Shown here one piece after another: positions 36,328-47,736 of a stretch of 64,000 nt of DNA (positions within the stretch are counted from its first letter, which is position 1; every line of letters starts with the position of its first letter). Source of the DNA: Bifidobacterium primatium. GTDB lineage: Bacteria; Actinomycetota; Actinomycetes; Actinomycetales; Bifidobacteriaceae. Where the stretch lies: assembly GCF_002802875.1 (NCBI RefSeq), contig NZ_PEBI01000002.1:489173-553172 (forward strand). Reading direction: 5' to 3'. Both the position numbers and the translations under genes were made by a program. Under the pieces are notes generated by a model that made no database searches, had not been told where the DNA came from, and saw only the letters and a list, made by a program, of their open reading frames with translations.

Positions 36328-37874
36328 TGAAGGCATTGCGAATGTTGAGGAAGTTCGCGGCGGTGGCCGTCGCCGCGGTGATGATGACGTCGGTGGCGGC
36401 CTGCGGCTCGCGGTCCACGGCCGCCGACACGCAGGACCTCGTGGTCGCCAGGTCCCTGGAGACCACCGACATGCTGCCGGCCACCGGCTACAGCAACGGC
36501 GACATCTGGGCCATCCAGCAGGTGTTCCAGACGCTGACGCGCAACAAGACCGACGGTTCGGGCGTGGAGCCGGGACTGGCCACGTCGTGGAAGAAGTCCT
36601 CGGACGGCAAGTCGTGGACGTTCAACCTGCGCAAGGGCGTGAAGTTCCACAACGGCAAGACGATGACCGCGAAGGACGTGAAGTTCTCCATCGACTTCGC
36701 CCGCACCGCCCGTGACGACAAGCCGTGGCAGTTCCTGTTCGTCGCCATCAAGAACGTCGACATCATCGACGACTACACGGTGCGACTCGACCTGACCCAG
36801 CCGTGGGCGCCGCTGCTTGCCGACCTGTCGATGTCCGCGATCTCGATCATGCCCGCGAACTTCGCCGGCAAGAGCGAGTCGCAGTTCCGCAGCGACCCCA
36901 TCGGCACCGGACCGTTCAAGGTGGGGGAGTGGAAGAAGGGCGACTACATCAAGCTCGTCAGGAACACCGATTACTGGGAGAAGGGCCTGCCGAAGCTCAA
37001 CTCCGTCACGTTCAAGTACGTGGCCGACGCCAACACCCGCAGCCAGATGGTGCAGGCCGGCCAGGCGCAGATCGACGAGTTCCCCACGGCCGTCTCCGTT
37101 GCCTCCCTGAAGAAGACGAAGAACGTGCACGTGGATTCGTTCCCGTCGACGTCGCTGATCTGGGTGAACCTCAATAACCGCAAGAAGCCGCTCAACGATG
37201 TGCATGTGCGCCGTGCCATGGCCTACGCCATCGACAAGGCCGCCATCGTGCGCGCCGTGTACTACGGCCAGGCCGAATCGGCGAACTCCATGCTGTCGAA
37301 GAACCTCATGGGCTATGCCAAGGAGACGCGCGACCTCAAGTACGACATGGCGAAGGCCAAGGCCGAACTCGCCAAGTCCACTGCACCGAAGCACTTCAGC
37401 CTCACCATCCAGGTGCAGTCCGGCGACCCGGAGAAGTCCATGCTCGCGCAGGTACTTCAGGAATCGTGGAAGGAGCTCGGCATCGACGTCACCCTGCAGA
37501 CGCTCGACTCGACCACCGTGTACTCCAACCGAACCGCCGGCGACTTCGACGTGGCCATGTTCGAGATGACCAACGACATCTCCGACCCGGACGAATGGAT
37601 GCAGTACATGTTCTCGTCCAGCGCCAACGTGAACTCCGGCTACAAGAACCCGCGCGTCGACGAGCTCATCAAGAAGGCCGCCGCCGACGCCGACACCGAC
37701 GCCCGACTCAAGGACTACGCCGAAGTGCAGCAGATCATCGCCGACGAAGCCCCCGAGATCCCGCTGGTGTACAAGCCCGGCCTGTTCGCCGTGCGCGACC
37801 AGGTGAAGAACTTCAAGGTCACCACGCTGGGCGAATACAAGCTCTCCGACGTCAGCATCGCCCAGGAACAGTAG
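36324..37874 (+). CDS. Lipoprotein substrate-binding protein of the ABC transporter (SBP family 5)
   Basis: 516 residues from the ATG at 36324, overlapping the previous stop. A lipoprotein signal peptide ends with SVAAC, placing the lipidated Cys at 27. The mature part has family 5 landmarks: WTFNLRKGVKFHNGKTMTA, the DPIGTGPFK segment and VRRAMAYAIDKAAI. Family 5 proteins bind peptides but also opines, nickel and other amino compounds, so substrate is open. The binding-protein gene comes last among the transporter genes, directly before the kinase and PLP enzyme, which ties transport to those reactions. Confidence 0.93.
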   Translation: MMKALRMLRKFAAVAVAAVMMTSVAACGSRSTAADTQDLVVARSLETTDMLPATGYSNGDIWAIQQVFQTLTRNKTDGSGVEPGLATSWKKSSDGKSWTFNLRKGVKFHNGKTMTAKDVKFSIDFARTARDDKPWQFLFVAIKNVDIIDDYTVRLDLTQPWAPLLADLSMSAISIMPANFAGKSESQFRSDPIGTGPFKVGEWKKGDYIKLVRNTDYWEKGLPKLNSVTFKYVADANTRSQMVQAGQAQIDEFPTAVSVASLKKTKNVHVDSFPSTSLIWVNLNNRKKPLNDVHVRRAMAYAIDKAAIVRAVYYGQAESANSMLSKNLMGYAKETRDLKYDMAKAKAELAKSTAPKHFSLTIQVQSGDPEKSMLAQVLQESWKELGIDVTLQTLDSTTVYSNRTAGDFDVAMFEMTNDISDPDEWMQYMFSSSANVNSGYKNPRVDELIKKAAADADTDARLKDYAEVQQIIADEAPEIPLVYKPGLFAVRDQVKNFKVTTLGEYKLSDVSIAQEQ

Positions 37875-37884
37875 AGGAGACATC

Positions 37885-38943
37885 ATGCAATTGCTCGGCT
37901 TCCGCGCCCTTGAGGCGCCCTACGCATCCATCGGCGAACAGTACGCGCGTGACCTGCTCGACCGCGAATACGATCTCGGCCGCGCGACGCTCCGCCGCAT
38001 CATGACCGAGAAGGACGACACCTTCGCCGTCACACCGGCCGACGCCGACGGCCCGCGATACGTGCTGCGCATCGAAAACATCTGCGAGGACTATGCGGCC
38101 GTGCTGCTGCGCGCCAAAGCCCTGCGGCTGCTGGAGACCCGTTCGCCGCTGATTCCCGCCACGCGCATCATCCCCAGCGTCGACGACGGACTCGTCGTCC
38201 GCTGCGACACCGCCGACGGCACCCGCTGGGCCACGCTGACCACGTTTCTGCCCGGCCGCGTGCTCTCGACCATCGAACCGCCGTACCGCACCGCGCTCGT
38301 ACGCGACATCGGCTCCAAACTCGGCCAGCTCCAGCAGGCGCTGACCGGCCTCGGCAGCTTCGACGACCGATACGGGCGCATACTCTGGGACGTCCGCCTG
38401 CTGCCCGTCATCGCCGACGAAGCCAAGGACTACCTGCCCAACGACGCCATCCGCAGGCTGGTCGCAAACGTCGTCGACGACTACCGCGCCGTCGCCGACG
38501 ACATCGCCGACTGCGACGAGGCGATATGCCACGGCGACTTCCACCCCGGCAACGTGACCGTCGACCCCGCCGATCCGACGCACATCGCCGGCATCCTCGA
38601 CTTCGGCGACATGCACGCCCAGCCACAGGTCTGCGACCTCGGCACCTGCCTGTTCTACATGGTCGACACCGCCGACATCGACGACCCGTTCGCGCAATGC
38701 CGCACCGTGCTCGACGGATTCCTGCGCGCCCGCCCCGACTTCGACCGCACGCAGATGCGGCTGCTGCCGCAGATCATCAAGGCCCGCTGCGCACTGACCG
38801 TGCTGATTCCCGCGCTCGCCAACCGGTTCGCCGAACATCGCGCCGACCACTACCTCTCCAGCGTCTCCGACCGCATCAAGGAGCTCGCCATGCTCCAAGC
38901 CCTCCCCACCGAGCGGATTCTCGCCGGATTGGGCGTTGAATAG
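37885..38943 (+). CDS. APH-fold small-molecule kinase (hydroxylysine/ethanolamine kinase-like)
   Basis: 352 residues, 10 bp after the binding-protein gene, ribosome-binding site GAGGAGA. Phosphotransferase-family motifs: catalytic loop H216-G-D218-F-H-P-G-N223 and metal-binding D239-F-G-D242; an N-terminal lobe with YVLRIENI. The fold is shared by aminoglycoside, choline, ethanolamine and hydroxylysine kinases. The neighbouring PLP enzyme resembles phospho-lyases that act on phosphorylated amino alcohols, and in several bacteria the two activities are fused in one protein. I therefore infer phosphorylation of a hydroxyl on an imported amine, not antibiotic resistance. Substrate unproven. Confidence 0.75.
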   Translation: MQLLGFRALEAPYASIGEQYARDLLDREYDLGRATLRRIMTEKDDTFAVTPADADGPRYVLRIENICEDYAAVLLRAKALRLLETRSPLIPATRIIPSVDDGLVVRCDTADGTRWATLTTFLPGRVLSTIEPPYRTALVRDIGSKLGQLQQALTGLGSFDDRYGRILWDVRLLPVIADEAKDYLPNDAIRRLVANVVDDYRAVADDIADCDEAICHGDFHPGNVTVDPADPTHIAGILDFGDMHAQPQVCDLGTCLFYMVDTADIDDPFAQCRTVLDGFLRARPDFDRTQMRLLPQIIKARCALTVLIPALANRFAEHRADHYLSSVSDRIKELAMLQALPTERILAGLGVE

Positions 38944-38952
38944 GAGCTCCCC

Positions 38953-40323
38953 ATGAATCCACGTTCCGGCATGAAGCGCATGGTCAACAGCTTCGACCCG
39001 TCCAAAGGCTCCACCGACCTCACCCCCGACGAGGCCGCCCTGCTCGCCCGACGACAGCGCGTGCTCGGCAGCCTCGCCCCGGTCTTCTACGAGCATCCGG
39101 TGCATATCGTGCGCGGCGAGGGCGCGCACCTGTTCGCCGCCGACGGCACCGACTATCTCGACTGCTACAACAACGTCGCCGTCGTCGGCCACGCCAACCC
39201 GCATGTGCGCGAGGCCGTCGCCGACCAACTGACCCGGCAGGACACGCACACCCGCTACCTGCAGGACGAGGTCATCGACTACGCCGAACGCCTGCTCGCC
39301 ACGTTCCCCGACAGGCTCGACCATGTGGCGTTCACCAACTCCGGCTCCGAATCCAACGATTTGGCCCTGCGCATGGCCCGCACGTTCACCGGCCATCGGG
39401 GCGTGGTCGTCACCGGCAACGCCTACCACGGCATCACGTCGCTGGTGTCCTCCATCTCGCCGAGCTTCGGCACCGGACTGCCGTTGGCGCCGTTCCTTGT
39501 GGCCGTGCCCATCGACGACGTGCTCAAAAAACCCGACGGCACGTTCGACGACCCCGCCGCCGCGTCCGCCGCACGCGCCGAACTCGTCGTCCGCTTCGAG
39601 GCCGCGTTCGCGAAGCTCCATGACGCCGGCTATGGCGTATCCGCGGTCCTGCTCGACCAGATATTCTCCTCCGACGGGGTGCTGCCCGGCGCGACCGGCT
39701 GGGTGGCCGACGTGGCCGACGCCGTGCACAAGGCCGGGGGACTGCTCATCGCCGACGAAGTGCAGTCGGGTTTCGCCCGCACCGGCGAACGGTTCTGGGG
39801 ATTCCGCCGCCACATGGCCGACGCCGACATCGTCACCATGGGCAAGCCCATGGGCAACGGCATACCAACCGGTGCCGTCGTCTACAAGCACGACATCGGC
39901 GATACGTTCGCCGCCTGCACCAGGTATTTCAACACGTTCGGCGGCAACCCCGTCTCCATGCGCGCCGCCGGCGCCGTGCTCGACGAAATCGAGGCGCGCG
40001 AACTGCAGCGCAACGCCTTGGAGACCGGCGACTACATCGCCGTCGAGATCACGCGGCTACTCGCCGACGCGCCGCGATTCGGCGGCATCCGTCACGCCGG
40101 CCTGTTCATCGGCATCGACATCCTCGACGGCGACGATTCCCGTACGCCCGACCCGGACGCCGCGGCCCGCATCATCGCGGCGCTGCGAGACCGGCATGTG
40201 CTCATCTCCGGCTCCGCCGCCGACGGCAGCTCCCTCAAACTCCGTCCGCCGCTGGTGTTCAGTCGCGCCGATGCCGACCGGCTGCTGACGGAACTCGCCG
40301 CCATCACGCCATTGTTCGAATGA
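38953..40323 (+). CDS. Class III PLP enzyme resembling ethanolamine-phosphate/phosphohydroxylysine phospho-lyase
   Basis: 456 residues, 9 bp after the kinase with AGGAG. Class III aminotransferase fold: the Schiff-base lysine is K298 in TMGKPMGNG; DEVQSGFART and NSGSESNDLALR are further family segments. TRYLQDEVIDYAERL, MGKPMGNG and YFNTFGGNPVS closely recall the AGXT2L1/AGXT2L2 phospho-lyase group, which removes phosphate and ammonia from phosphoethanolamine or 5-phosphohydroxylysine instead of transaminating. The co-transcribed kinase fits this. If correct, the products would be acetaldehyde or an allysine-type semialdehyde. A conventional omega-aminotransferase cannot be excluded by eye. 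Confidence 0.75.
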   Translation: MNPRSGMKRMVNSFDPSKGSTDLTPDEAALLARRQRVLGSLAPVFYEHPVHIVRGEGAHLFAADGTDYLDCYNNVAVVGHANPHVREAVADQLTRQDTHTRYLQDEVIDYAERLLATFPDRLDHVAFTNSGSESNDLALRMARTFTGHRGVVVTGNAYHGITSLVSSISPSFGTGLPLAPFLVAVPIDDVLKKPDGTFDDPAAASAARAELVVRFEAAFAKLHDAGYGVSAVLLDQIFSSDGVLPGATGWVADVADAVHKAGGLLIADEVQSGFARTGERFWGFRRHMADADIVTMGKPMGNGIPTGAVVYKHDIGDTFAACTRYFNTFGGNPVSMRAAGAVLDEIEARELQRNALETGDYIAVEITRLLADAPRFGGIRHAGLFIGIDILDGDDSRTPDPDAAARIIAALRDRHVLISGSAADGSSLKLRPPLVFSRADADRLLTELAAITPLFE

Positions 40324-40411
40324 CCATGCCCATTATCATGAACTTCCCCAACACGCCAGACCTGTCCACGGTTTGACCGTGCGTGGTGTTAGCGTGAGGA
40401 GCGTAACAACA

Positions 40412-43246
<2,835 letters not shown>

Positions 43247-43265
43247 TCGCGGAGTAAGGCCCTAA

Positions 43266-43325
43266 TCAGTGAGTCCCTGTTGAATCACGGTCCATCGGAC
43301 CAGTGATTCAACAGGGACTCACTGA
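43266..43325. terminator. Very long perfect hairpin after thiC
   Basis: Arms 43266-43288 and 43303-43325 pair over 23 bp without mismatch. The 14-base loop is itself GGTCC-ATC-GGACC, so the whole can form about 28 pairs with one bulge. It begins 20 bp after the thiC stop. Further complementary GAGTCCCT/GGGAGTC segments follow to about 43442. The region 43247-43460 holds no gene. Confidence 0.75.
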
Positions 43326-43460
43326 TATATCAGGTGTATCAGGTGGCATCTCTCCTCTCAGTCGACTACGTCGACCGCTCTCTTCAACGAGGGGAGTCAG
43401 AGTAAAAGGGCGTATCGCTTGACTCCCTGTGCTGAAGGGGAGTGCCCGCGCATACGGCTC

Positions 43461-43573
43461 CTACCGCATGTGCTGGCGTAGTTCGGGGCGGTGGCGGACC
43501 CGTCCGAACGCGGTCATGAGATCGTCGGCGCGGATGGCGCTGCGCCGGTCCTTGGCAGCCACCAGCGCCGCCT
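43461..43573 (-). pseudogene. Duplicated 3' end of the AAA+ ATPase gene
   Basis: 113 bp matching 44147-44259 at 110 positions. It starts exactly at the stop codon and runs 36 sense codons back into the gene. Two of the three differences are silent third-position changes; one changes Arg to His. It has no start of its own. Confidence 0.92.
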
Positions 43574-43578
43574 TTCGG

Positions 43579-44118
43579 TTACGGGATATCAGGCGCCACC
43601 GTAATCCATTCTGTTCCATCGGGGGAGTATGAGGGTTCCCTGATAAGGGTCAATGACGTCGAATCCTCTCCCTGGGGGATTGCGTCATTGGTTGGGTGAT
43701 AGCACGAGTATGAAACGTTCAGGACGAGTAATCGTAATTCGTTGGTTTTCGCGATGAAGATGTCGTGATTCACTCCTTGCGCACGAACCACCGTGGGTAG
43801 TTGTGAGTATTGCTTTGAAGTTGCATTTTCGTCATAGGAGATGCTGTTTATCGAACATCCGGAATAATCGCGAAGGTCATGCTTCACATGTGTTATGGCG
43901 TTTCGTTTTTCGTGTGTGTCCAAGCCAGCCGAGTTGGGAATGGCAACGACGGTGTCTGAATAATCGGGGCCACGTTGCCTCCAGTATCCGTATCCGATAA
44001 GGATTATCGGCAACATTACGAATATGCACGCAACAAGAAGTGTCATGATGATGGTCCCGACACGCATCATGACACTTCCCGACAGGGTCTTCGACGGCGG
44101 TTTGCGGCTGAAAGTCAT
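43579..44118 (-). CDS. Single-pass membrane protein inserted between the two copies of the ATPase tail
   Basis: 179 residues; ATG at 44118. One membrane helix at about 22-45, then an outer domain of about 130 residues with two Cys (GCSINSIS and YSCYHPTND) that may pair. The DNA is lower in GC than both flanking genes. The gene fills nearly the whole space between the two 113-bp repeats: it ends 5 bp from one and starts 28 bp from the other. No integrase, transposase or terminal inverted repeat is present. I do not recognise the protein. Its layout resembles the small membrane protein at 10445. Confidence 0.7.
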   Translation of the reverse strand: MTFSRKPPSKTLSGSVMMRVGTIIMTLLVACIFVMLPIILIGYGYWRQRGPDYSDTVVAIPNSAGLDTHEKRNAITHVKHDLRDYSGCSINSISYDENATSKQYSQLPTVVRAQGVNHDIFIAKTNELRLLVLNVSYSCYHPTNDAIPQGEDSTSLTLIREPSYSPDGTEWITVAPDIP

Positions 44119-44146
44119 TATTTCCGCTTTGCCATTTCTAACATCC

Positions 44147-45355
44147 CTACCGCATGTGCTGGCGCAGTTCGGGGCGGCGGCGGACCCGTCCGAACGCGGT
44201 CATGAGGTCGTCGGCGCGGATGGCGCTGCGCCGGTCCTTGGCAGCCACCAGCGCCGCCTCCGTCCAGATGGCGCATACCTCGGCGCCGCTCCATCCCTCC
44301 GTGCGCGCGGCCACCTCGGCCAGCGGCAGCTCGCCCTCGCAGCGCAGCGAACGGGCCTGCACCTCGAGAATCCCCAGCCGGTCATGCTCGCTCGGCATGG
44401 GGAATGGAATCTGCCAGTCGAACCTGCCCGGACGCAGCAGCGCCGGGTCCACGTCCTCGATGCGGTTCGTCGCCGCGACCACCACCACGTTGCCCTTCGA
44501 CGCGAACCCGTCCATAAGCGTCAGCAGCTGCGCGACCAGGCGTTTGCCCACGCCGTTCGTGTCGGTGTCGCGAGACGAGGCGATCGAATCGATCTCGTCG
44601 AAGAAGATGATGGCGCGCTTGTCGCTTTGCGCCGCCGCGAAGATCATGCGCAGCGTCTCCTCGCTGTCGCCCACGTATTTGCTTACGATCGTCGGACCCG
44701 AGACCAGATAGAACTGCGCGTCGGCCACGTTCGCGATGATGCGCGCCAGATGCGTCTTGCCGGTGCCCGGCGCGCCCGTGAAGATCACGCCCTTGATGGG
44801 CTTGGCGCCGATGGCCCGCATCTGCTCGCTGTTGCCCAGCTGCGTCTCGATGAGCTCCTTGGCACGCGATATCACCTGTTCGTAGCCGCCGAACGAGGAG
44901 AATGTCAGCGACGGGTCGGCGCTTGGGGTCAGGCGATACTGCTTGATGTCGTCGTCATGGTCGCTTTCGCCGGGGCGGATGGCCGTCGGCCACAGCACTC
45001 GTTCTATGCCGAACAGATCGGTGAACTCCACCGTGTTGCCGGGCATGATGTTCTGCGGATAGTCGCCCTCGAGCATCTCCAACCCGTCCGACGTCTCCAA
45101 TATCACGCAGTCGTCAAGCGCGCGGCGCACGATGCCCACGCGTGGCCTGAGGGGCCACACCGACTCGGGCACCTTCGTGTAGAAGTCCTCGCCGACGAGC
45201 ATCACCTCGCCGACCTCCAGCACCTCCTGGTTGGGGAACGTCAGCTGCGTGGTCCGTCCGTTCGGCATCACGCCGTAGTAGTGGGCGCGTCCCTCGTCGA
45301 ATCCGGTGATCCGCACCAGCACGCCGTCCTGCCGCATCGCCCCGCCGTCCGCCAT
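44147..45355 (-). CDS. AAA+ ATPase with a single AAA domain (Cdc48/Vps4-like)
   Basis: 402 residues from the ATG at 45355, which has an AAGGAG site 8 bp upstream; a GTG at 45373 would overlap that site and is rejected. The N-terminal domain, about 1-140, is beta-rich and may be an OB-like adaptor fold. AAA module: Walker A GAPGTGKT at 194-201, Walker B FFDEID at 251-256, and RPGRFD at 308-313. It is shorter than the proteasomal ATPase Mpa/ARC, lacks their N-terminal coiled coil, and has no C-terminal QYL-type tail, so it is probably a separate unfoldase or remodelling factor. Its 3' end is duplicated beyond the inserted gene downstream. Confidence 0.82.
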   Translation of the reverse strand: MADGGAMRQDGVLVRITGFDEGRAHYYGVMPNGRTTQLTFPNQEVLEVGEVMLVGEDFYTKVPESVWPLRPRVGIVRRALDDCVILETSDGLEMLEGDYPQNIMPGNTVEFTDLFGIERVLWPTAIRPGESDHDDDIKQYRLTPSADPSLTFSSFGGYEQVISRAKELIETQLGNSEQMRAIGAKPIKGVIFTGAPGTGKTHLARIIANVADAQFYLVSGPTIVSKYVGDSEETLRMIFAAAQSDKRAIIFFDEIDSIASSRDTDTNGVGKRLVAQLLTLMDGFASKGNVVVVAATNRIEDVDPALLRPGRFDWQIPFPMPSEHDRLGILEVQARSLRCEGELPLAEVAARTEGWSGAEVCAIWTEAALVAAKDRRSAIRADDLMTAFGRVRRRPELRQHMR

Positions 45356-45538
45356 GTCAGTCTCCTTCGTCACGTAATCGCATTGCCCAATATATCAACC
45401 GTTCGTCGAATCGGGGCCTGCAGGGGAAAATGCGATGAAAACGGGCAGTATTTTCGGCAACGGCGGCGGTTGGAGGGAAGTCATGAGTACCATGGTTCAC
45501 GTATCAATGCTTCCCTAAGATAGCGAGGATGACAGAAC

Positions 45539-46909
45539 ATGCCACGTATGTTCGGAACCGATGGTGTTCGTGGATTGGCAAACCGTGATCTGACCGCGCA
45601 GCTGGCGCTTGATTTGGGCGACGCCGCCGTTCGCGTATTGGGTGACGACCAGAGCGAGGGCCGTCGGCGCGCCCTGGTCGGTCGCGACACCCGAGTCTCC
45701 GGCGACTTCCTCGCCGCGGCGCTGTCGGCCGGCATGAGCGCCGGCGGCTTCGACGTCATCGACGCCGGCATCATCCCCACGCCGGGCGTCGCCTACCTGA
45801 CCTCCGTGCTCAACGTCGAGATGGGCGCCGTGATCTCCGCCTCCCACAATCCGATGCCCGACAACGGCATCAAGTTCTTCGCCCGCGGCGGCTTCAAGCT
45901 GCCCGACACCAAGGAGGACGACATCGAGGCCGTGCTCGGCCAGGATTGGGAGCGTCCGACCGGCGCCGGCGTCGGCCGCATCTCGCACGACACCGAGACC
46001 GCCACCAAGCTGTACATCGACCACCTGGTCGCCGCCGTCGCGCCGATCGGCGAGGACAAGACCCAGACCAAGCCGCTCAAGGGCCTGAAGATCGTGGCCG
46101 ACTGCGCCAACGGCGCCACCTCCGTCGTGGCCCCCACCGCGCTGCGTCGCGCCGGCGCTGACGTCATCGTCATCAATGCATCGCCGGACGGCTACAACAT
46201 CAACAAGCACGCCGGAAGCACCCACCCCGAGCAGCTGCAGGCCATGGTCAAGGCCTCCGACGCCGTCATGGGCGTGGCCTTCGACGGCGACGCCGACCGC
46301 TGCCTCGCCGTGGACGAGGACGGCAACATGGTCAACGGCGACCAGATCATGGGCATCCTCGCCCGTGCCAAGCAGCGCGAAGGCAAGCTCGCCCACGACA
46401 CGCTCGTCGTCACCGTGATGAGCAACCTCGGTCTCAAGCTCGCCCTCAAGGACATGGGCATCAAGACCGTGCAGACCAACGTCGGCGACCGCTACGTGCT
46501 CGAGGAGATGCTCAGGGGCGGCTACACCCTCGGCGGCGAACAGTCCGGCCACGTCATCAACCGTGAATTCGCCACCACGGGCGACGGCACCCTCACCGCA
46601 CTCACCCTGTGCAACGAGGTGATGAAGTCCGGCAAGAGCCTCAAGGAGCTCGCCGCCGACTTCCCGCAGCTGCCGCAGCAGCTCGTCAACGTGCCGAACG
46701 TCGACAAGATGGCCGCGAAGACCAACGCCGCGGTGCAGGCCGCCGTCGAACGCGAGGAGAAGCTCCTCGGCGACACCGGCCGCGTGTTGCTGCGCCCCTC
46801 CGGCACCGAGCCTCTGGTGCGCGTCATGGCCGAGGCCGCCACCCAGGAGCAGGCCGACGAGGTATGCAACCGTCTGGCCCAGGTCGTCGCCGACGAACTC
46901 GCCCTGTAA
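45539..46909 (+). CDS. glmM: Phosphoglucosamine mutase
   Basis: 456 residues. The catalytic phosphoserine S102 is in ISASHNPMPDNGIK, the Mg-binding loop reads FDGDADR, the sugar-binding loop is GEQSGH, and the phosphate-binding RPSGTEPLVRV lies near the C-terminus. It converts glucosamine-6-phosphate to glucosamine-1-phosphate for UDP-GlcNAc and peptidoglycan. It is divergent from the AAA+ gene, with a 183-bp gap holding both promoters, and followed 36 bp later by def. Start chosen at the family N-terminus MPRMFGTDGVRG. Confidence 0.97.
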   Translation: MPRMFGTDGVRGLANRDLTAQLALDLGDAAVRVLGDDQSEGRRRALVGRDTRVSGDFLAAALSAGMSAGGFDVIDAGIIPTPGVAYLTSVLNVEMGAVISASHNPMPDNGIKFFARGGFKLPDTKEDDIEAVLGQDWERPTGAGVGRISHDTETATKLYIDHLVAAVAPIGEDKTQTKPLKGLKIVADCANGATSVVAPTALRRAGADVIVINASPDGYNINKHAGSTHPEQLQAMVKASDAVMGVAFDGDADRCLAVDEDGNMVNGDQIMGILARAKQREGKLAHDTLVVTVMSNLGLKLALKDMGIKTVQTNVGDRYVLEEMLRGGYTLGGEQSGHVINREFATTGDGTLTALTLCNEVMKSGKSLKELAADFPQLPQQLVNVPNVDKMAAKTNAAVQAAVEREEKLLGDTGRVLLRPSGTEPLVRVMAEAATQEQADEVCNRLAQVVADELAL

Positions 46910-46945
46910 CCCGTTCGCGACACACGGTAAAGGAACCCCAACCCC

Positions 46946-47602
46946 ATGTTCGGTAAAAACACCAAGGTCAACATGGAGCTCAACCGCGAGGTCGAGCTCA
47001 TGCTCAAGGACGCCAGGGACAACGACGGACTGCTGCCCATCGTGCAGGCCGGCGAGCCGGTGCTCCGCCACAAGACCGCACGCTACAACGGCCAGCTGTC
47101 CCGCAACACGCTGAAGAAGCTCATCGAGACCATGCGCCACACCATGCTCGAAGCCCCGGGCGTCGGCCTCGCCGCCACCCAGATCGGTCTCGGGCTTGCG
47201 CTCGCCGTGGTCGAGGACCACATTCGCGACGACGAGGACGATCCGCGCGAGGTCGCGGAATTCCCCTTCCACGCGATCATCAACCCCGTCTATACGCCGG
47301 TGGGGGAGAAGACCGCGAGCTTCTACGAAGGCTGCCTGAGCTTCGACGGCTACCAGGCGGTGCGCCGCCGCTGGGTCGACATCACCGCCGAATGGGACGA
47401 CGAGCACGGCCAGCACCACAAGGAGCAGCTGCACGGCTGGCCGGCGCGCATCTTTCAGCATGAGACCGACCATCTGAGCGGCGAGCTGTACATCGACAAG
47501 GCCGAGATCCGCAGCCTCACCACCTACGAGAACCTCGAGGACTACTGGTGCGACGACCCGGTGCCCACGGCCGCCGCCAAGCAGCTCGGCTTCGAACTGT
47601 AG
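46946..47602 (+). CDS. def: Peptide deformylase
   Basis: 218 residues. The three deformylase motifs are present: GVGLAATQI at 72-80, EGCLS at 128-132, and HETDH at 172-176, providing the metal ligands Cys and two His and the catalytic Glu. It removes the formyl group from nascent proteins. An N-terminal extension of about 35 residues, compared with the E. coli enzyme, is usual in this group. It lies 36 bp after glmM and is followed by a strong hairpin. Confidence 0.95.
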   Translation: MFGKNTKVNMELNREVELMLKDARDNDGLLPIVQAGEPVLRHKTARYNGQLSRNTLKKLIETMRHTMLEAPGVGLAATQIGLGLALAVVEDHIRDDEDDPREVAEFPFHAIINPVYTPVGEKTASFYEGCLSFDGYQAVRRRWVDITAEWDDEHGQHHKEQLHGWPARIFQHETDHLSGELYIDKAEIRSLTTYENLEDYWCDDPVPTAAAKQLGFEL

Positions 47603-47661
47603 CGCCGTTCCGCATCGTCTCCGACGATTCCGACCTTTCGCCATTCGGAACGAGTGGACCC

Positions 47662-47707
47662 CGAAGCGGCGGAGGAGGGGTGATTTGCCCCTTCCTCCGC
47701 CGCTTCG
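47662..47707. terminator. Strong hairpin terminator after def
   Basis: Arms 47662-47680 and 47688-47707, about 19 pairs with one bulge, seven-base loop. It is the longest GC-rich stem directly following a gene here. Confidence 0.8.
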
Positions 47708-47736
47708 TCATATCCTCAAGCCATCGGCGCGGTATC

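Noticed and set aside
37885..38943. Aminoglycoside resistance gene
   Set aside because: The fold is APH-like, but gene context (transporter and phospho-lyase-like enzyme) and lack of mobile flanks point to metabolism.
43429..43632. Short plus-strand open frame after thiC
   Set aside because: It is the antisense of the duplicated ATPase tail, with a matching frame at the intact copy near 44154.
44147..45355. Proteasomal ATPase Mpa/ARC
   Set aside because: At 402 residues it lacks the N-terminal coiled coil and the C-terminal proteasome-docking tail, and no proteasome genes are adjacent.
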